This document shows, piece after piece, positions 27,035 to 35,454 of a DNA stretch of 64,000 bases. Source of the stretch: Caloramator mitchellensis (GTDB lineage Bacteria; Bacillota; Clostridia; Clostridiales; Caloramatoraceae); contig NZ_LKHP01000006.1 in NCBI RefSeq assembly GCF_001440545.1, forward strand, positions 1-64,000, in the 5' to 3' direction. The translations under genes and the position numbers were made by a program. Below the pieces are notes generated by a model. It made no database searches and was not told the origin of the DNA. It was given only the letters and a program-made list of their open reading frames with translations. The stretch's first letter is position 1. Each line of letters begins with the position of its first letter.

Positions 27035-27721
27035 TCAACTGATTTCACTGTTATCTTCATTTTCAAAATCTATATCATCTAAATTGTTTTTTGAAATTTT
27101 TTTGTATAATAAAGGTATTAGTGCTAAACAAACAAGAAGCAAAATTGCTATAAAAAACTCCTTAGACATAACATTTTTTAAAGAACTGCCAAAATAACTA
27201 TAAATAAAAGTTCCGGGAATTATCCCAAGTATTGTTCCTAACAAATAATCCTTCATACTAATATCAGATAAACCGCAAATATAGCTTACTGCATCAAACG
27301 GAAGTATTGGAACTACTCTAAGCATAAAGGTGACATAAAAACCGTGCTCTCTTGACTTTTTCCCAAGTCTTTTGTATTTACCATTTAATAATTTTTCAAC
27401 TAAATCCTTTCCAAAAAATCTTGCTAAATAATAGGCTATAACTGAGCCTATTATGCTTCCTATTAATGTATACAAAGTTCCAACAAAAGCCCCAAATAAC
27501 AACCCACCCAAAGCTGAAAATATACCTACGGGGAGCAAAATTAAAGGTCTAACAGTGCATAAGACCAAGAAAATAACAGGTGCAGTATTTCCAAATGATA
27601 AAACATAAGACTTAAGATTAGCCATATTATATATTTTATAATGAATTATAAAGCTTACCATAGCAATAAAAAACAATAACAAAACTGCTAGCTTTTTGAA
27701 AGATACGCTTCTTTCTATCAT
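27035..27721 (-). CDS. TVP38/TMEM64 family (VTT-domain) membrane protein
   Basis: The 228-residue protein has about six membrane segments. The conserved VTT core includes FSALGGLLFGAFVGTLYTLIG, GSVIAYYLARFFGKDLVEKL, and RVVPILPFDAVSYICGLSDI followed by GTILGIIPGTFIYSYFG. Related proteins are linked to lipid scrambling or membrane homeostasis; the bacterial members are poorly characterised. The acidic C-terminal tail (IDFENEDNSEIS) is probably cytoplasmic. It lies upstream of the riboswitch in the same direction, but the riboswitch terminator makes the ATPase an independent unit. Confidence 0.85.
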   Translation of the reverse strand: MIERSVSFKKLAVLLLFFIAMVSFIIHYKIYNMANLKSYVLSFGNTAPVIFLVLCTVRPLILLPVGIFSALGGLLFGAFVGTLYTLIGSIIGSVIAYYLARFFGKDLVEKLLNGKYKRLGKKSREHGFYVTFMLRVVPILPFDAVSYICGLSDISMKDYLLGTILGIIPGTFIYSYFGSSLKNVMSKEFFIAILLLVCLALIPLLYKKISKNNLDDIDFENEDNSEIS

Positions 27722-27862
27722 TTTATTTCTCCTTACAAAATAATCAAAATCATTTTAACATTAATTCCCTAATATTTCAATATTTTATATAATTAGTTGT
27801 ATATTTTCATAAGTTTTGGAAATATTACTAATGTAACTAATTTAATCTTAGGAGGTTTACTT

Positions 27863-28024
27863 ATGTCAGACAAAAATCTTTTATGTAAAGAATGTGGAAA
27901 GGAATTTGTTTTTACGGAAGGAGAGCAGGCATTTTACAAAGAAAAAGGATTTGAAAATGAACCTGTTAGATGTCCAAAATGCAGAAAAGCAAGAAAACAA
28001 GAAAGAAGGGGTATGGGAAGATAA
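27863..28024 (+). CDS. Small zinc-ribbon protein
   Basis: The 53-residue protein starts at the ATG at 27863 after TAGGAGGTTTACTT. It contains two Cys pairs, CKEC and CPKC, separated by about 27 residues (KECGKEFVFTEGEQAFYKEK between them), a probable zinc ribbon of the zf-trcl type, and ends in a basic tail. Proteins of this type are common and conserved in clostridia but their role is unknown; the basic tail suggests nucleic-acid or ribosome contact. It is followed at once by a terminator. Confidence 0.85.
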   Translation: MSDKNLLCKECGKEFVFTEGEQAFYKEKGFENEPVRCPKCRKARKQERRGMGR

Positions 28025-28048
28025 ATGGGGATTTAATCCCCATTTTTT
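28025..28048 (+). terminator. Terminator after the zinc-ribbon gene
   Basis: ATGGGGATT and AATCCCCAT form the stem, followed by six T on the plus strand, starting right after the stop codon. Confidence 0.88.
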
Positions 28049-28131
28049 AATATTTCTAAACATTTATAATTTTATATAGCATGAATACCTAAAAAATGAT
28101 ATAATAACCTCAAAATAATAGGAGGTTGTTT

Positions 28132-28980
28132 ATGGAAAAAATTGCTCTTCTTACAGATAGTTCATGTGATATTCCAAAAGATTTGCTTAATAAATTCGGA
28201 ATAAACGTTGTTTCTTTAAGAATAATCTATAATGATAAAGAATACAGAGACGGAGTTGACATTACACCTCAAGAGATATATTCAAATCTAGATAGTGAAA
28301 TACCAAAAACATCAATGCCTTCTCCATCAGATGTGTTGAATAAATTTAATGAGTTAAAAGAAAAAGGATTTACCCACTGCATTGCTATAACTATCTCTTC
28401 TGGATTAAGTGGGACATACGATATGTTTAAACTAATTGAAAAAGAAATAGAAGATTTAAAAATTTCAGTAATTGATTCTAAAATATTATCCACAGGATTA
28501 GGGCACTTAGTATTAGAAGCAGCAAAACTTGTGAGCCAAAACGTTAATTTTGAAAAGATAGTCGAAATATTAGAAAACCTTAGGCATAAAACAAAAGGAT
28601 TCTTTATTGTAGACACTCTTGAATATTTGAAAAAGGGTGGAAGAATAAGTAGTTTTTCAGCAAAAATTGGTTCACTCTTAAATATTAAACCTGTTATATC
28701 AATCGATGAACTAGGAAAATATTTTATGTTTGCAAAGGTTAGAGGTAAAAATCAAGCAATACAAAAAATGCTAGATGAATTGAAATCTGCCTGCGAAAAT
28801 ACTCTTGTAAACGTTGGAATACCGCATGCAAATGCTGAATTGGAAGCTATCGAACTTGCAAAAAAAATTAAGGAAATAAAAAATGTTAAAGAAATACTAA
28901 TAAATGAAGTTAGTCCAGCCTTAAGTGTTCATTCTGGTCCAGGGCTTCTTGGTCTAACTTTTATGCCAGTTGAAAACTAA
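28132..28980 (+). CDS. DegV family fatty-acid-binding protein
   Basis: The 282-residue protein begins EKIALLTDSSCDIPKDLLNK and contains SGLSGTYDMF, DSKILSTGLGHLVLEAAKL and the C-terminal SVHSGPGLLGLTFMPVE, all DegV hallmarks. Family members (FakB type) bind a fatty acid and present it to the kinase FakA for phosphorylation and entry into phospholipid synthesis; no fakA is in the window. The ATG at 28132 follows TAGGAGGTTGTTT. It is a single-gene unit with its own terminator. Confidence 0.93.
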   Translation: MEKIALLTDSSCDIPKDLLNKFGINVVSLRIIYNDKEYRDGVDITPQEIYSNLDSEIPKTSMPSPSDVLNKFNELKEKGFTHCIAITISSGLSGTYDMFKLIEKEIEDLKISVIDSKILSTGLGHLVLEAAKLVSQNVNFEKIVEILENLRHKTKGFFIVDTLEYLKKGGRISSFSAKIGSLLNIKPVISIDELGKYFMFAKVRGKNQAIQKMLDELKSACENTLVNVGIPHANAELEAIELAKKIKEIKNVKEILINEVSPALSVHSGPGLLGLTFMPVEN

Positions 28981-28984
28981 TTTT

Positions 28985-29020
28985 AACCCCATGTATTGAT
29001 TTCTACATGGGGTTTTATTT
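28985..29020. terminator. Terminator shared by convergent genes
   Basis: AACCCCATGTA and TACATGGGGTT form a perfect 11-bp stem (28985-28995 with 29004-29014) with T-rich sequence on the plus side. It lies between the ends of degV (plus) and the flavoprotein gene (minus) and can serve both. Confidence 0.85.
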
Positions 29021-29021
29021 T

Positions 29022-30299
29022 TCAAATTATTCTAGTTTCAAAAAATTTTTCAAGCATTAATGACCTTACACGATTCCTAATTTCTTCAACATTTGTTGTA
29101 TAAAGCCCTAATTTTTTCATTCTTTCAAAATAGTTAGCTCCAGCAAATGTATACCTTAATTTTAAGCCTTCTATTGATTTTTTCATCTCATTTTCATGGT
29201 TTATTATGTCGCCAACAGCAAGTGTAATTGGCAATTCAACAAGATTTAGCCCCAATCCTGCCCTTACAGCATTATAGCCTGCTAGTGTTCCTGTTACAAT
29301 TGCCTCTGTATGGCCAACAAATAGACCGCTTTTTTCTCCTCCAACGAATAAATTATCTAACCCGCATACCTTCATTGTATTTTCCCTTGGTGCCATGGAC
29401 AAATATCTAATTGAATTAGCCTTACCACCAGAATATGGATCAACAAATTTTGCCTTTTCAAGCCCAGGAATCTTTCTCAGCTTTTCTAAGGGATAATAGC
29501 TCGTCATAAGTTTTGCATGCCCGGTATCTAATAAAACAATGTTCTCAGCAAACTCTTTCAATGCATACTGCTGACATACCTTCATGTTTAATTTTTCAAC
29601 GTTTATATCTTCTTTTGGAACTGGTAAAACAACAACTCCATCCTTGTTTAGTTTTTCTTGAATATCTTCAGATAATGTTTCCTTTACAAGTTTGCACGAC
29701 CCGCTCATTGCGCCAAAACTTTCATCTCCTCTTAGTCCTTGTATGTCTTCTACTCCTGCTCTCATCGAAATACTTATCCTAGGACCATAAGACGGACAAC
29801 GCAATATGCACATTGAGCATCCTTGACCATACCTTAAGCAGTTACCAATAGGTCCTGTAGAACCAGTAGTTTCTACAAACACATCACCTTCTATTTCTGT
29901 TCCATCAAACAAATATATAGATTTTATTCTATTGCCTTCAGTTCCAACATCAACAACTCTTGTTTCAAATATTACGTTTACCCCCTTTGAATATAGATAA
30001 TTTCTTACTTCAGGCTCTATCCTATTAACATCATATAAAGTTGCATGTTTATGGCCTGGGAAATCAACATTTTTATGCCTTGCACAATTGTCTGCAATTT
30101 TAAATAAATCTCCACCACCTAGTGCTATCATCTCCTCAGCTGCAGTAAATCTCCCATTGTTCCTTATAATTCCACCAACATTACCAAGCCCTAATAGTAA
30201 GTCTGTTTTTTCAATTAATAAAACTTCTGCGCCACATTTCTTTGCCTGAAGTGCTGCAGCACATCCTGCCCATCCACCGCCAATAACTATTATTCTCAT
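29022..30299 (-). CDS. FAD-dependent oxidoreductase with a Cys cluster (GidA/TrmFO-like fold)
   Basis: The 425-residue protein opens with a dinucleotide-binding motif, IIVIGGGWAGCAAALQAK, ending in an acidic residue (LLIEK), and has a C-terminal FAD motif near GLDNLFVGGEKSGLFVGHTE. It resembles GidA/TrmFO-type flavoproteins but is shorter. In the middle, Cys154, Cys161, Cys164 and Cys168 (CSMCILRCP) could hold an iron-sulfur cluster or metal. It begins one base after a PyrK-like flavin/2Fe-2S protein gene, so the two are almost certainly translated together and probably form one redox complex. The substrate is unknown; I would not assign it to tRNA modification. Confidence 0.82.
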   Translation of the reverse strand: MRIIVIGGGWAGCAAALQAKKCGAEVLLIEKTDLLLGLGNVGGIIRNNGRFTAAEEMIALGGGDLFKIADNCARHKNVDFPGHKHATLYDVNRIEPEVRNYLYSKGVNVIFETRVVDVGTEGNRIKSIYLFDGTEIEGDVFVETTGSTGPIGNCLRYGQGCSMCILRCPSYGPRISISMRAGVEDIQGLRGDESFGAMSGSCKLVKETLSEDIQEKLNKDGVVVLPVPKEDINVEKLNMKVCQQYALKEFAENIVLLDTGHAKLMTSYYPLEKLRKIPGLEKAKFVDPYSGGKANSIRYLSMAPRENTMKVCGLDNLFVGGEKSGLFVGHTEAIVTGTLAGYNAVRAGLGLNLVELPITLAVGDIINHENEMKKSIEGLKLRYTFAGANYFERMKKLGLYTTNVEEIRNRVRSLMLEKFFETRII

Positions 30300-30300
30300 A

Positions 30301-31290
30301 TTAAACCTCTCCTTTAGGCTTAATAAATAATTCTGCTGGATTGTATTGCTGTTTGCATGTTTTAATTAAATGATTATGAAGTTTAGCCTCACAGCTTCCA
30401 CAAACGCCTTCACCGCATGTAATTATTCCATTATTCACTGTTGCAAATTTTAAACTATTGTCAAATTGATATAAATGATTTAATAATAATTCATGAAATT
30501 CATCACTGCCTGCTGAAAGGATAACTTTAAATTCGTATTTTTTCTTTAACTCTGCAATAATTTTTATAAACTCCTCTTTTAAGCTATATTTGCTATAATC
30601 TACCATGCTAACATCTATTATTTTGCAACCCAAGTCAGTAAAATCTTTTTTTGCAAAATTCTCTGAATGTCTTCCTACATCTAACGCAACTATTATTTCA
30701 TTTCCTTTAAGTTTTAGTTTTTTTGCAACCATTAGTGCCGGTGCAGCTGCAACTCCCCTTGCTGCTATAAATAACGTTGAGTTTTTTAAACCTTTTAGAA
30801 ACACTTGTCCTTGAATGCCATTCCAGTATGGACCCTTTAATAATATTTTGTCACCTGCTAGTCCCAAGTTCTTAGTCTTTACACCAATAATTTTTACAAC
30901 CACAGTTATTTGGTTGTTCTTTAAATTGCTCTTCATTATTGAAATAGGAGTTGAAAAAAATTCAGGGGACTTTGGGTTTTTTAAAAAAACATAAGAACCA
31001 ATTGAATTCAATTGCCTTGCCAGATGTGCATTAACTTGAATATCAAATTTTATCAAATCGTCCCTTATATATTTCTTATCCACTACTACATATTCAGCAA
31101 ATTCTCTAACTTTTTTACTTTTATTATGGTTCCAATAATACTCCTGAAAAATGCAACTCCCTTTCCAGTTTAAGCAATCACAAAATGTTTTACCTCTTAG
31201 TTGTGAACAGATTATGCATTCTCCTGTGTCTGCAAGATTGCAGGGACAAAACTCTGTTCCAGCATCGATGCAATCAATATATCTAAACAA
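30301..31290 (-). CDS. PyrK-like FAD/NAD-binding 2Fe-2S protein with Cys-rich N-terminus
   Basis: The 329-residue protein resembles the electron-transfer subunit of dihydroorotate dehydrogenase and related NAD(P)H-dependent enzymes. A ferredoxin-reductase-like flavin domain lies at about 55-155, a NAD-binding domain with FIAARGVAAAPALMVAKKL at about 165-275, and the 2Fe-2S motif CGEGVCGSCEAK with a later Cys near the end. Unusually, the first 46 residues hold eight Cys (7, 15, 17, 25, 28, 37, 39, 46), enough for an extra cluster. The start is TTG 31290 after GGGGGGAG. Its partner is the adjoining flavoprotein. No pyrD is nearby. Confidence 0.82.
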   Translation of the reverse strand: MFRYIDCIDAGTEFCPCNLADTGECIICSQLRGKTFCDCLNWKGSCIFQEYYWNHNKSKKVREFAEYVVVDKKYIRDDLIKFDIQVNAHLARQLNSIGSYVFLKNPKSPEFFSTPISIMKSNLKNNQITVVVKIIGVKTKNLGLAGDKILLKGPYWNGIQGQVFLKGLKNSTLFIAARGVAAAPALMVAKKLKLKGNEIIVALDVGRHSENFAKKDFTDLGCKIIDVSMVDYSKYSLKEEFIKIIAELKKKYEFKVILSAGSDEFHELLLNHLYQFDNSLKFATVNNGIITCGEGVCGSCEAKLHNHLIKTCKQQYNPAELFIKPKGEV

Positions 31291-31346
31291 CTTAACTCCC
31301 CCCTTTCCATATAATTAAAATATTCACTTAATAATAAAATGGTTAC

Positions 31347-31370
31347 AAAAAAAACACCCAAATGGGTGTT
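31347..31370 (-). terminator. Terminator after the first carboxypeptidase gene
   Basis: AACACCCA and TGGGTGTT form the stem, with eight T following on the minus strand; the hairpin overlaps the stop codon. Confidence 0.88.
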
Positions 31371-32490
31371 AATAATAATTAAATATATCTTTAATTATGT
31401 CAAAGAAATTTTTTCTTTTAACTTCTCTATCGCTATATAAAGGATACTTTGCTATAATATCCTTATCTAATCTTACGACTAAATTTCCAACTATTTCATT
31501 TTTTGCAATAGGTGCAAACATAACAGATGGCACATACAGTTCAACATTTATCTTATCCTTTTCTTCTTTCTTAATAGGTAAAAACAACTCATCCTTTGCC
31601 TGTATTAATATATTTCTGCTATTTCCTCCGTAAACAAATAAACTTTTAATTATCTCTTCCTTTTCAGCAATTTTAATAAATTTATAATTTTCTGTAGCAT
31701 ATTTTACAAGTTTCTCGGCATCCTTCCATCTATCTCCACTATTTAATACTACACATATATATCTGCCAAATTTGTGTCTTACAGAAGCAACTAAACATTT
31801 TCCTGCATTTCCTGTAAATCCGGTCTTAATTCCATCTGAATTATCCACCCTAAATAAGAATTTATTTATATTGGTATAATTTCTTTTGAACTGTCCTGAT
31901 ACTCCATAGGATATATCCTTTGTAGCTACAATTTTTGAAAATACTTCGTTTCGCATTGCATATGCAGATATTTTTGCAAGGTCATTTGCAGTTGTAAAAT
32001 GATCTTCTGCATCAAGTCCATGGGGGGTTACAAAGCTTGTATTTAAGGCCCCTAATTCAATTGCTTTGTTATTCATCATTCGAATAAAATTAGTTACATT
32101 GCCACCAATATGTTCTGCTATTGCTACTGCAGCATCATTGCCAGACTCAAGCATTAGACCATACAATAGTTCCTCCAACGTAACCTTTTCACCTGCCTTT
32201 AATCCTGCGGAGGAGCCAGAAACCGAGGCAGCTTTTGTTGAAACTGTTACAACATCGTTTAATTTCCCCTTTTCTATTGCAATTATTGCTGTCATAATTT
32301 TTGTCGTGCTAGCCATTGGCAAAATTTTATTTCCGTTTTTGCTATATAAAATTCTTCCTGATTCTTGATCAATGACAGTTGCTGAAACGCAATTTAAATT
32401 CAATGCAGGAACAGGAACTTTCGAAAAACAAACCTTGCTTGTTGAAGTAAATATCATTATAAATAAAATGATTGTATAAACTTTTTTCAA
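31369..32490 (-). CDS. D-alanyl-D-alanine carboxypeptidase (DacF/DacB type)
   Basis: Penicillin-binding protein that trims the terminal D-Ala from peptidoglycan stem peptides outside the membrane. The 373-residue protein has a signal peptide (about 1-23), the active-site STTK in PMASTTKIMTA, the SGN triad in LESGNDAAVAIAEH, the KTG box in GIKTGFTGNAGK, and a C-terminal beta domain. It has no clear C-terminal membrane helix. It lies directly downstream of the sporulation genes ytfI-ytfJ and is likely cotranscribed, suggesting a role in cortex or spore wall formation. A paralogue is at 36660-37814. Confidence 0.93.
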   Translation of the reverse strand: MKKVYTIILFIMIFTSTSKVCFSKVPVPALNLNCVSATVIDQESGRILYSKNGNKILPMASTTKIMTAIIAIEKGKLNDVVTVSTKAASVSGSSAGLKAGEKVTLEELLYGLMLESGNDAAVAIAEHIGGNVTNFIRMMNNKAIELGALNTSFVTPHGLDAEDHFTTANDLAKISAYAMRNEVFSKIVATKDISYGVSGQFKRNYTNINKFLFRVDNSDGIKTGFTGNAGKCLVASVRHKFGRYICVVLNSGDRWKDAEKLVKYATENYKFIKIAEKEEIIKSLFVYGGNSRNILIQAKDELFLPIKKEEKDKINVELYVPSVMFAPIAKNEIVGNLVVRLDKDIIAKYPLYSDREVKRKNFFDIIKDIFNYY

Positions 32491-32517
32491 AGCAATCCAA
32501 CCTCCAAAAGCTAATCA

Positions 32518-32946
32518 TTAAGTAGCATTAAATCCTTCATCTTCAACATTAACATATTTATCTCCCTTTTTTTTATCTTTTCTAAAATAATTTATAATTT
32601 CTTCAATTAAATCTGGAACGCCATCTATAATCCTTTCTATAGAATTAGCTTGATTTACCGGCAATAATTTAACACTATCCTTTGAAACTACTAGAAATGC
32701 TACAGGATGTAAAGTCATACCTGCACCACTTCCACCACCAAATGGAAATTTTGCTTTATCATCCATCTTGCGTTCATTAGTAAATTCTGTTCCCCCTGAT
32801 GCAAATCCTATACATACCTTTGATATGGGAATGATAACAGTACCATCATGCGTTTCCACAGGTTCACCTACAATGGTGTTAACGTCTATCATTTCCCTCA
32901 AATTATCCATAGTTGTTCTCATAAGAGCTTCAATTGGATGTTCCAT
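32518..32946 (-). CDS. ytfJ: Sporulation protein YtfJ (GerW family)
   Basis: The 142-residue protein has the family pattern HPIEALMRTTMDNLREMIDV, GEPVETHDGTVIIPISKVC, GFASGGTEF and the Gly-rich FPFGGGSGAGMTLHPVAFLV. YtfJ/GerW is made in the forespore and affects spore germination in Bacillus; its biochemical role is not known. It overlaps the end of ytfI by 17 bases, and the pair ytfI-ytfJ next to scpA-scpB is a conserved Firmicute arrangement. Confidence 0.94.
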   Translation of the reverse strand: MEHPIEALMRTTMDNLREMIDVNTIVGEPVETHDGTVIIPISKVCIGFASGGTEFTNERKMDDKAKFPFGGGSGAGMTLHPVAFLVVSKDSVKLLPVNQANSIERIIDGVPDLIEEIINYFRKDKKKGDKYVNVEDEGFNAT

Positions 32947-33484
32947 ATGCTAATTCACCCTTTCTTTTCAATTTATATATGTAAATTAGTTTAAACAAAA
33001 TTAGAATAAGTAAGTAATTTTTCAACTTCACTACTAATTTCAATTCTAGATTAAATTTCTGTTCATTGAATTTTGGAACAAAGTTATATTCTGATATAAA
33101 TTCTTTAAAATAATTTTTAAAATAAACATCAAAGGAATAGGCCAATGAATTTAGCAATCCATAAAATATACCAGTTATATCTGGTTCTGAAAATCCAAAT
33201 ATAAATTTAAGATTTAATAGTATGCTTATTTTAAATCTTATATCCTTTAATATTTCTTGAATTATTCTAACTAAATTTACATATTTGTTAAAATCAGCCT
33301 TAATGCCACTCTTTTTATCATTTTGAGACTTCTCTTTTATATTCTTTTCAAATACTTTTATTTTTATAACAGTAAAAAACACAAAATTCAAAATTAATTT
33401 GTCCAATTTTATTATTATTTCAATCCAACCCTGTGAAAAAAGTAAAAATAAAAAAACTAAAATAAAAGCTAGTAATATTTTCAT
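32930..33484 (-). CDS. ytfI: DUF2953 membrane protein (YtfI-like)
   Basis: The 184-residue protein has an N-terminal membrane segment (LLAFILVFLFLLFSQGW) and a second hydrophobic stretch (about 150-168) before a short basic tail. The overlap with ytfJ and the position after scpB identify it as the DUF2953 protein that accompanies YtfJ. The sequence is divergent and very Lys/Asn/Ile/Phe-rich, so the assignment leans on context. Its function is unknown; a forespore role is inferred from the partner. Confidence 0.75.
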   Translation of the reverse strand: MKILLAFILVFLFLLFSQGWIEIIIKLDKLILNFVFFTVIKIKVFEKNIKEKSQNDKKSGIKADFNKYVNLVRIIQEILKDIRFKISILLNLKFIFGFSEPDITGIFYGLLNSLAYSFDVYFKNYFKEFISEYNFVPKFNEQKFNLELKLVVKLKNYLLILILFKLIYIYKLKRKGELAYGTSN

Positions 33485-33500
33485 AAATTCACCTCAATTA

Positions 33501-33540
33501 AAAAAGGAAGAATAAATATACTTCATATATTTATTCTTCC
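33501..33540 (-). terminator. Terminator after scpB
   Basis: GGAAGAATAAATATA and its complement form a perfect 15-bp stem (33506-33520 with 33526-33540) followed on the minus strand by a T run; it overlaps the scpB stop. Confidence 0.88.
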
Positions 33541-34097
33541 TTTTTTTCCAAATTAAATTCAATTAATTTAGGTAATTCTTTCAAATTATTAAAACCAAAA
33601 TATTTCAAAAATTCTTCGGTAGTTTCATAAATTATAGGTCGCCCTATAGTTTCAAGCCTTCCAGCTTCTGCTATAAGCCCATAATCCATTAATGTAGATA
33701 AGGCTTTATCACTTCTAACTCCTCTTATTTCATCTATTTCAGATTTTGTTATTGGTTGTTTATATGCTATAATTGCCAATGTTTCCAAAGCAGCTTGTGA
33801 AAGGTTATGTCTAGAATCTGATTTTACCATTCTTTTAATATAGTGGCTATATTCAGGCTTTGTTGAAAGCTGAACTTTATCATTAAATTCAAGTAAAATT
33901 ATGCCTCTTGATTCGTCTTCATATTCTTGCTTTAATTCCTTTAAAATGCTCTCCATCATATTTTTGTCAATCTGTAGTATTTCCTTTATCTCCTTCTTTA
34001 AGACTGCATCACCAGATACAAACAATATACTTTCTATAACTCCCTTAATTCTTTTTCTATCTTTATCATGATTTAAATCTAAATAAATTTCCGACAT
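33531..34097 (-). CDS. scpB: Segregation and condensation protein B
   Basis: Partner of ScpA and SMC in chromosome condensation. The 188-residue protein has two winged-helix domains, with FVSGDAVLKKEIKEIL near the start and the conserved LSQAALETLAIIAYKQPITK and EIDEIRGVRSDKALSTLMDY in the second. It starts directly at the scpA stop codon, so the two are translationally coupled. Confidence 0.97.
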   Translation of the reverse strand: MSEIYLDLNHDKDRKRIKGVIESILFVSGDAVLKKEIKEILQIDKNMMESILKELKQEYEDESRGIILLEFNDKVQLSTKPEYSHYIKRMVKSDSRHNLSQAALETLAIIAYKQPITKSEIDEIRGVRSDKALSTLMDYGLIAEAGRLETIGRPIIYETTEEFLKYFGFNNLKELPKLIEFNLEKKEE

Positions 34098-34829
34098 TTA
34101 CTCCATCCCCTCAATGATTATATCTCCAAAATTTGAGTCTTGATAGGCTATAATGTTTCTTAATTTAATTAATTCCAACATAGCAAGAAAAATAACTATA
34201 ATTTCAAGATTTGATTTTATTGAAACAAAAAAATCGTTAAACTTCATCTTCTTTTTTAATTTTACAACCTTTAATATCTCATCCATTTTGTCTTCTATTT
34301 TATACTCATCGTGGTCAATATTTTCAGGTATAAGAAATTTTTGATTAAATCTTTTCTCATAATTGTTCAACACTTTGTTAAATGCCTTCATTATATTTTC
34401 AAGTGTTATATTCTTTAATAATACATCTTTGTTGTCATCAATGTCGTCAATTATTTCAGGTTGTTTAAAATAAATATGATAACTTTCTGACTTCTCTCTT
34501 AGCTTATTTGCAAATTCTTTATACTTTTTATATTCAACCAATTTTTCTACAAGTTCTTTTCTTGGGTCTAAATCAGCAGCTTCTTCATTTTCAGGTTTAA
34601 TCTTAGGAAGCAGCATTTTTGATTTAATCTCAAGAAGAGTTGCTGCCATTACGATAAACTCGCTTGCTATTTCAAGGTCTAACTCTTCCATAGCTTTTAG
34701 GTAATTAATATACTGCTCTGTTATTTCAAATATTGGAATATTATATATATCAACTTTAGATTTTTTTATCAAGTGTAGTAATAGGTCTAGAGGTCCTTCG
34801 AAAGCTTCAATCTTTATAGTTATAGACAT
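34098..34829 (-). CDS. scpA: Segregation and condensation protein A
   Basis: Kleisin subunit that bridges the SMC heads. The 243-residue protein begins with the family motif FEGPLDLLLHLIKKSKVDIY and IFEITEQYINYL, followed by the acidic linker and a C-terminal winged helix (VIFLAMLELIKLRNIIAYQD). Usual length for clostridia. It lies four bases after the M50 protease gene and ahead of scpB. Confidence 0.97.
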   Translation of the reverse strand: MSITIKIEAFEGPLDLLLHLIKKSKVDIYNIPIFEITEQYINYLKAMEELDLEIASEFIVMAATLLEIKSKMLLPKIKPENEEAADLDPRKELVEKLVEYKKYKEFANKLREKSESYHIYFKQPEIIDDIDDNKDVLLKNITLENIMKAFNKVLNNYEKRFNQKFLIPENIDHDEYKIEDKMDEILKVVKLKKKMKFNDFFVSIKSNLEIIVIFLAMLELIKLRNIIAYQDSNFGDIIIEGME

Positions 34830-34833
34830 ATAA

Positions 34834-35454
34834 TCACCTGCTAACTAATTGTATTGCCAATGCTATTATTCCGCCAATTGTTAAATTGATAATTGTAGAT
34901 ATAAACCTTTGAAATGGAGAAAACATAAGAAGTAAAAATAAAATAAAAGTCCCCTTTCCTTCCATTGAATAAATAAATTCTGCTGCTTTACCTCTAAAAA
35001 CTTCTGCAAATATTTTCGAGCCATCTAGTGGTGGAAGTGGTAATATATTAAAAACAGCTAAACCAGAATTGATTACAATCAAATCCCTTAAAAAATATAC
35101 AATGGATTCAGATGTAGGCTCAAAAGCAAAATATACGGCTGCCGAAAAAAAAGCTAAAACTAAATTTGAGAGAGGACCTGCAGCTGAAGTTAAAATAATA
35201 CCTATTCTCCTATTTTTATAATTGTTTGGATTAATAGGAACTGGTTTAGCCCATCCAAATTTAAAAATAAACAATGAAATCATTCCCATTAAATCAATAT
35301 GTGCAAAAGGATTTATTGTTAGTCTTCCATAAAAAGATGGTGTTTCGTCTCCATGAGCAGTAGATACAAGGGCATGTGAAAATTCATGAACCGACAAGGA
35401 AATTATTATTGCTATGGCAGTCAAAATAAAAGTTGCAACGTTATAGCTGAACAT
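34834..35454 (-). CDS. Site-2-protease-type membrane metalloprotease (M50)
   Basis: The 206-residue integral membrane protein has the zinc motif HEFSH in SVHEFSHALVSTAHGDETP near the start and the second metal-site region NILPLPPLDGSKI. Five or six membrane helices are apparent. Such short M50B proteases cleave membrane-embedded segments; the substrate is unknown. It is the gene usually found upstream of scpA in Firmicutes (YwhC/YdaF type). The start is the ATG at 35454 after TTGGAGGTAGGACTG, overlapping the end of the preceding gene by 14 bases. Confidence 0.92.
   Translation of the reverse strand: MFSYNVATFILTAIAIIISLSVHEFSHALVSTAHGDETPSFYGRLTINPFAHIDLMGMISLFIFKFGWAKPVPINPNNYKNRRIGIILTSAAGPLSNLVLAFFSAAVYFAFEPTSESIVYFLRDLIVINSGLAVFNILPLPPLDGSKIFAEVFRGKAAEFIYSMEGKGTFILFLLLMFSPFQRFISTIINLTIGGIIALAIQLVSR

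Noticed and set aside
29022-30299. Assignment of the flavoprotein as tRNA-modifying TrmFO or MnmG
   Set aside because: Length, Cys cluster and tight coupling to a PyrK-like partner do not fit those enzymes.
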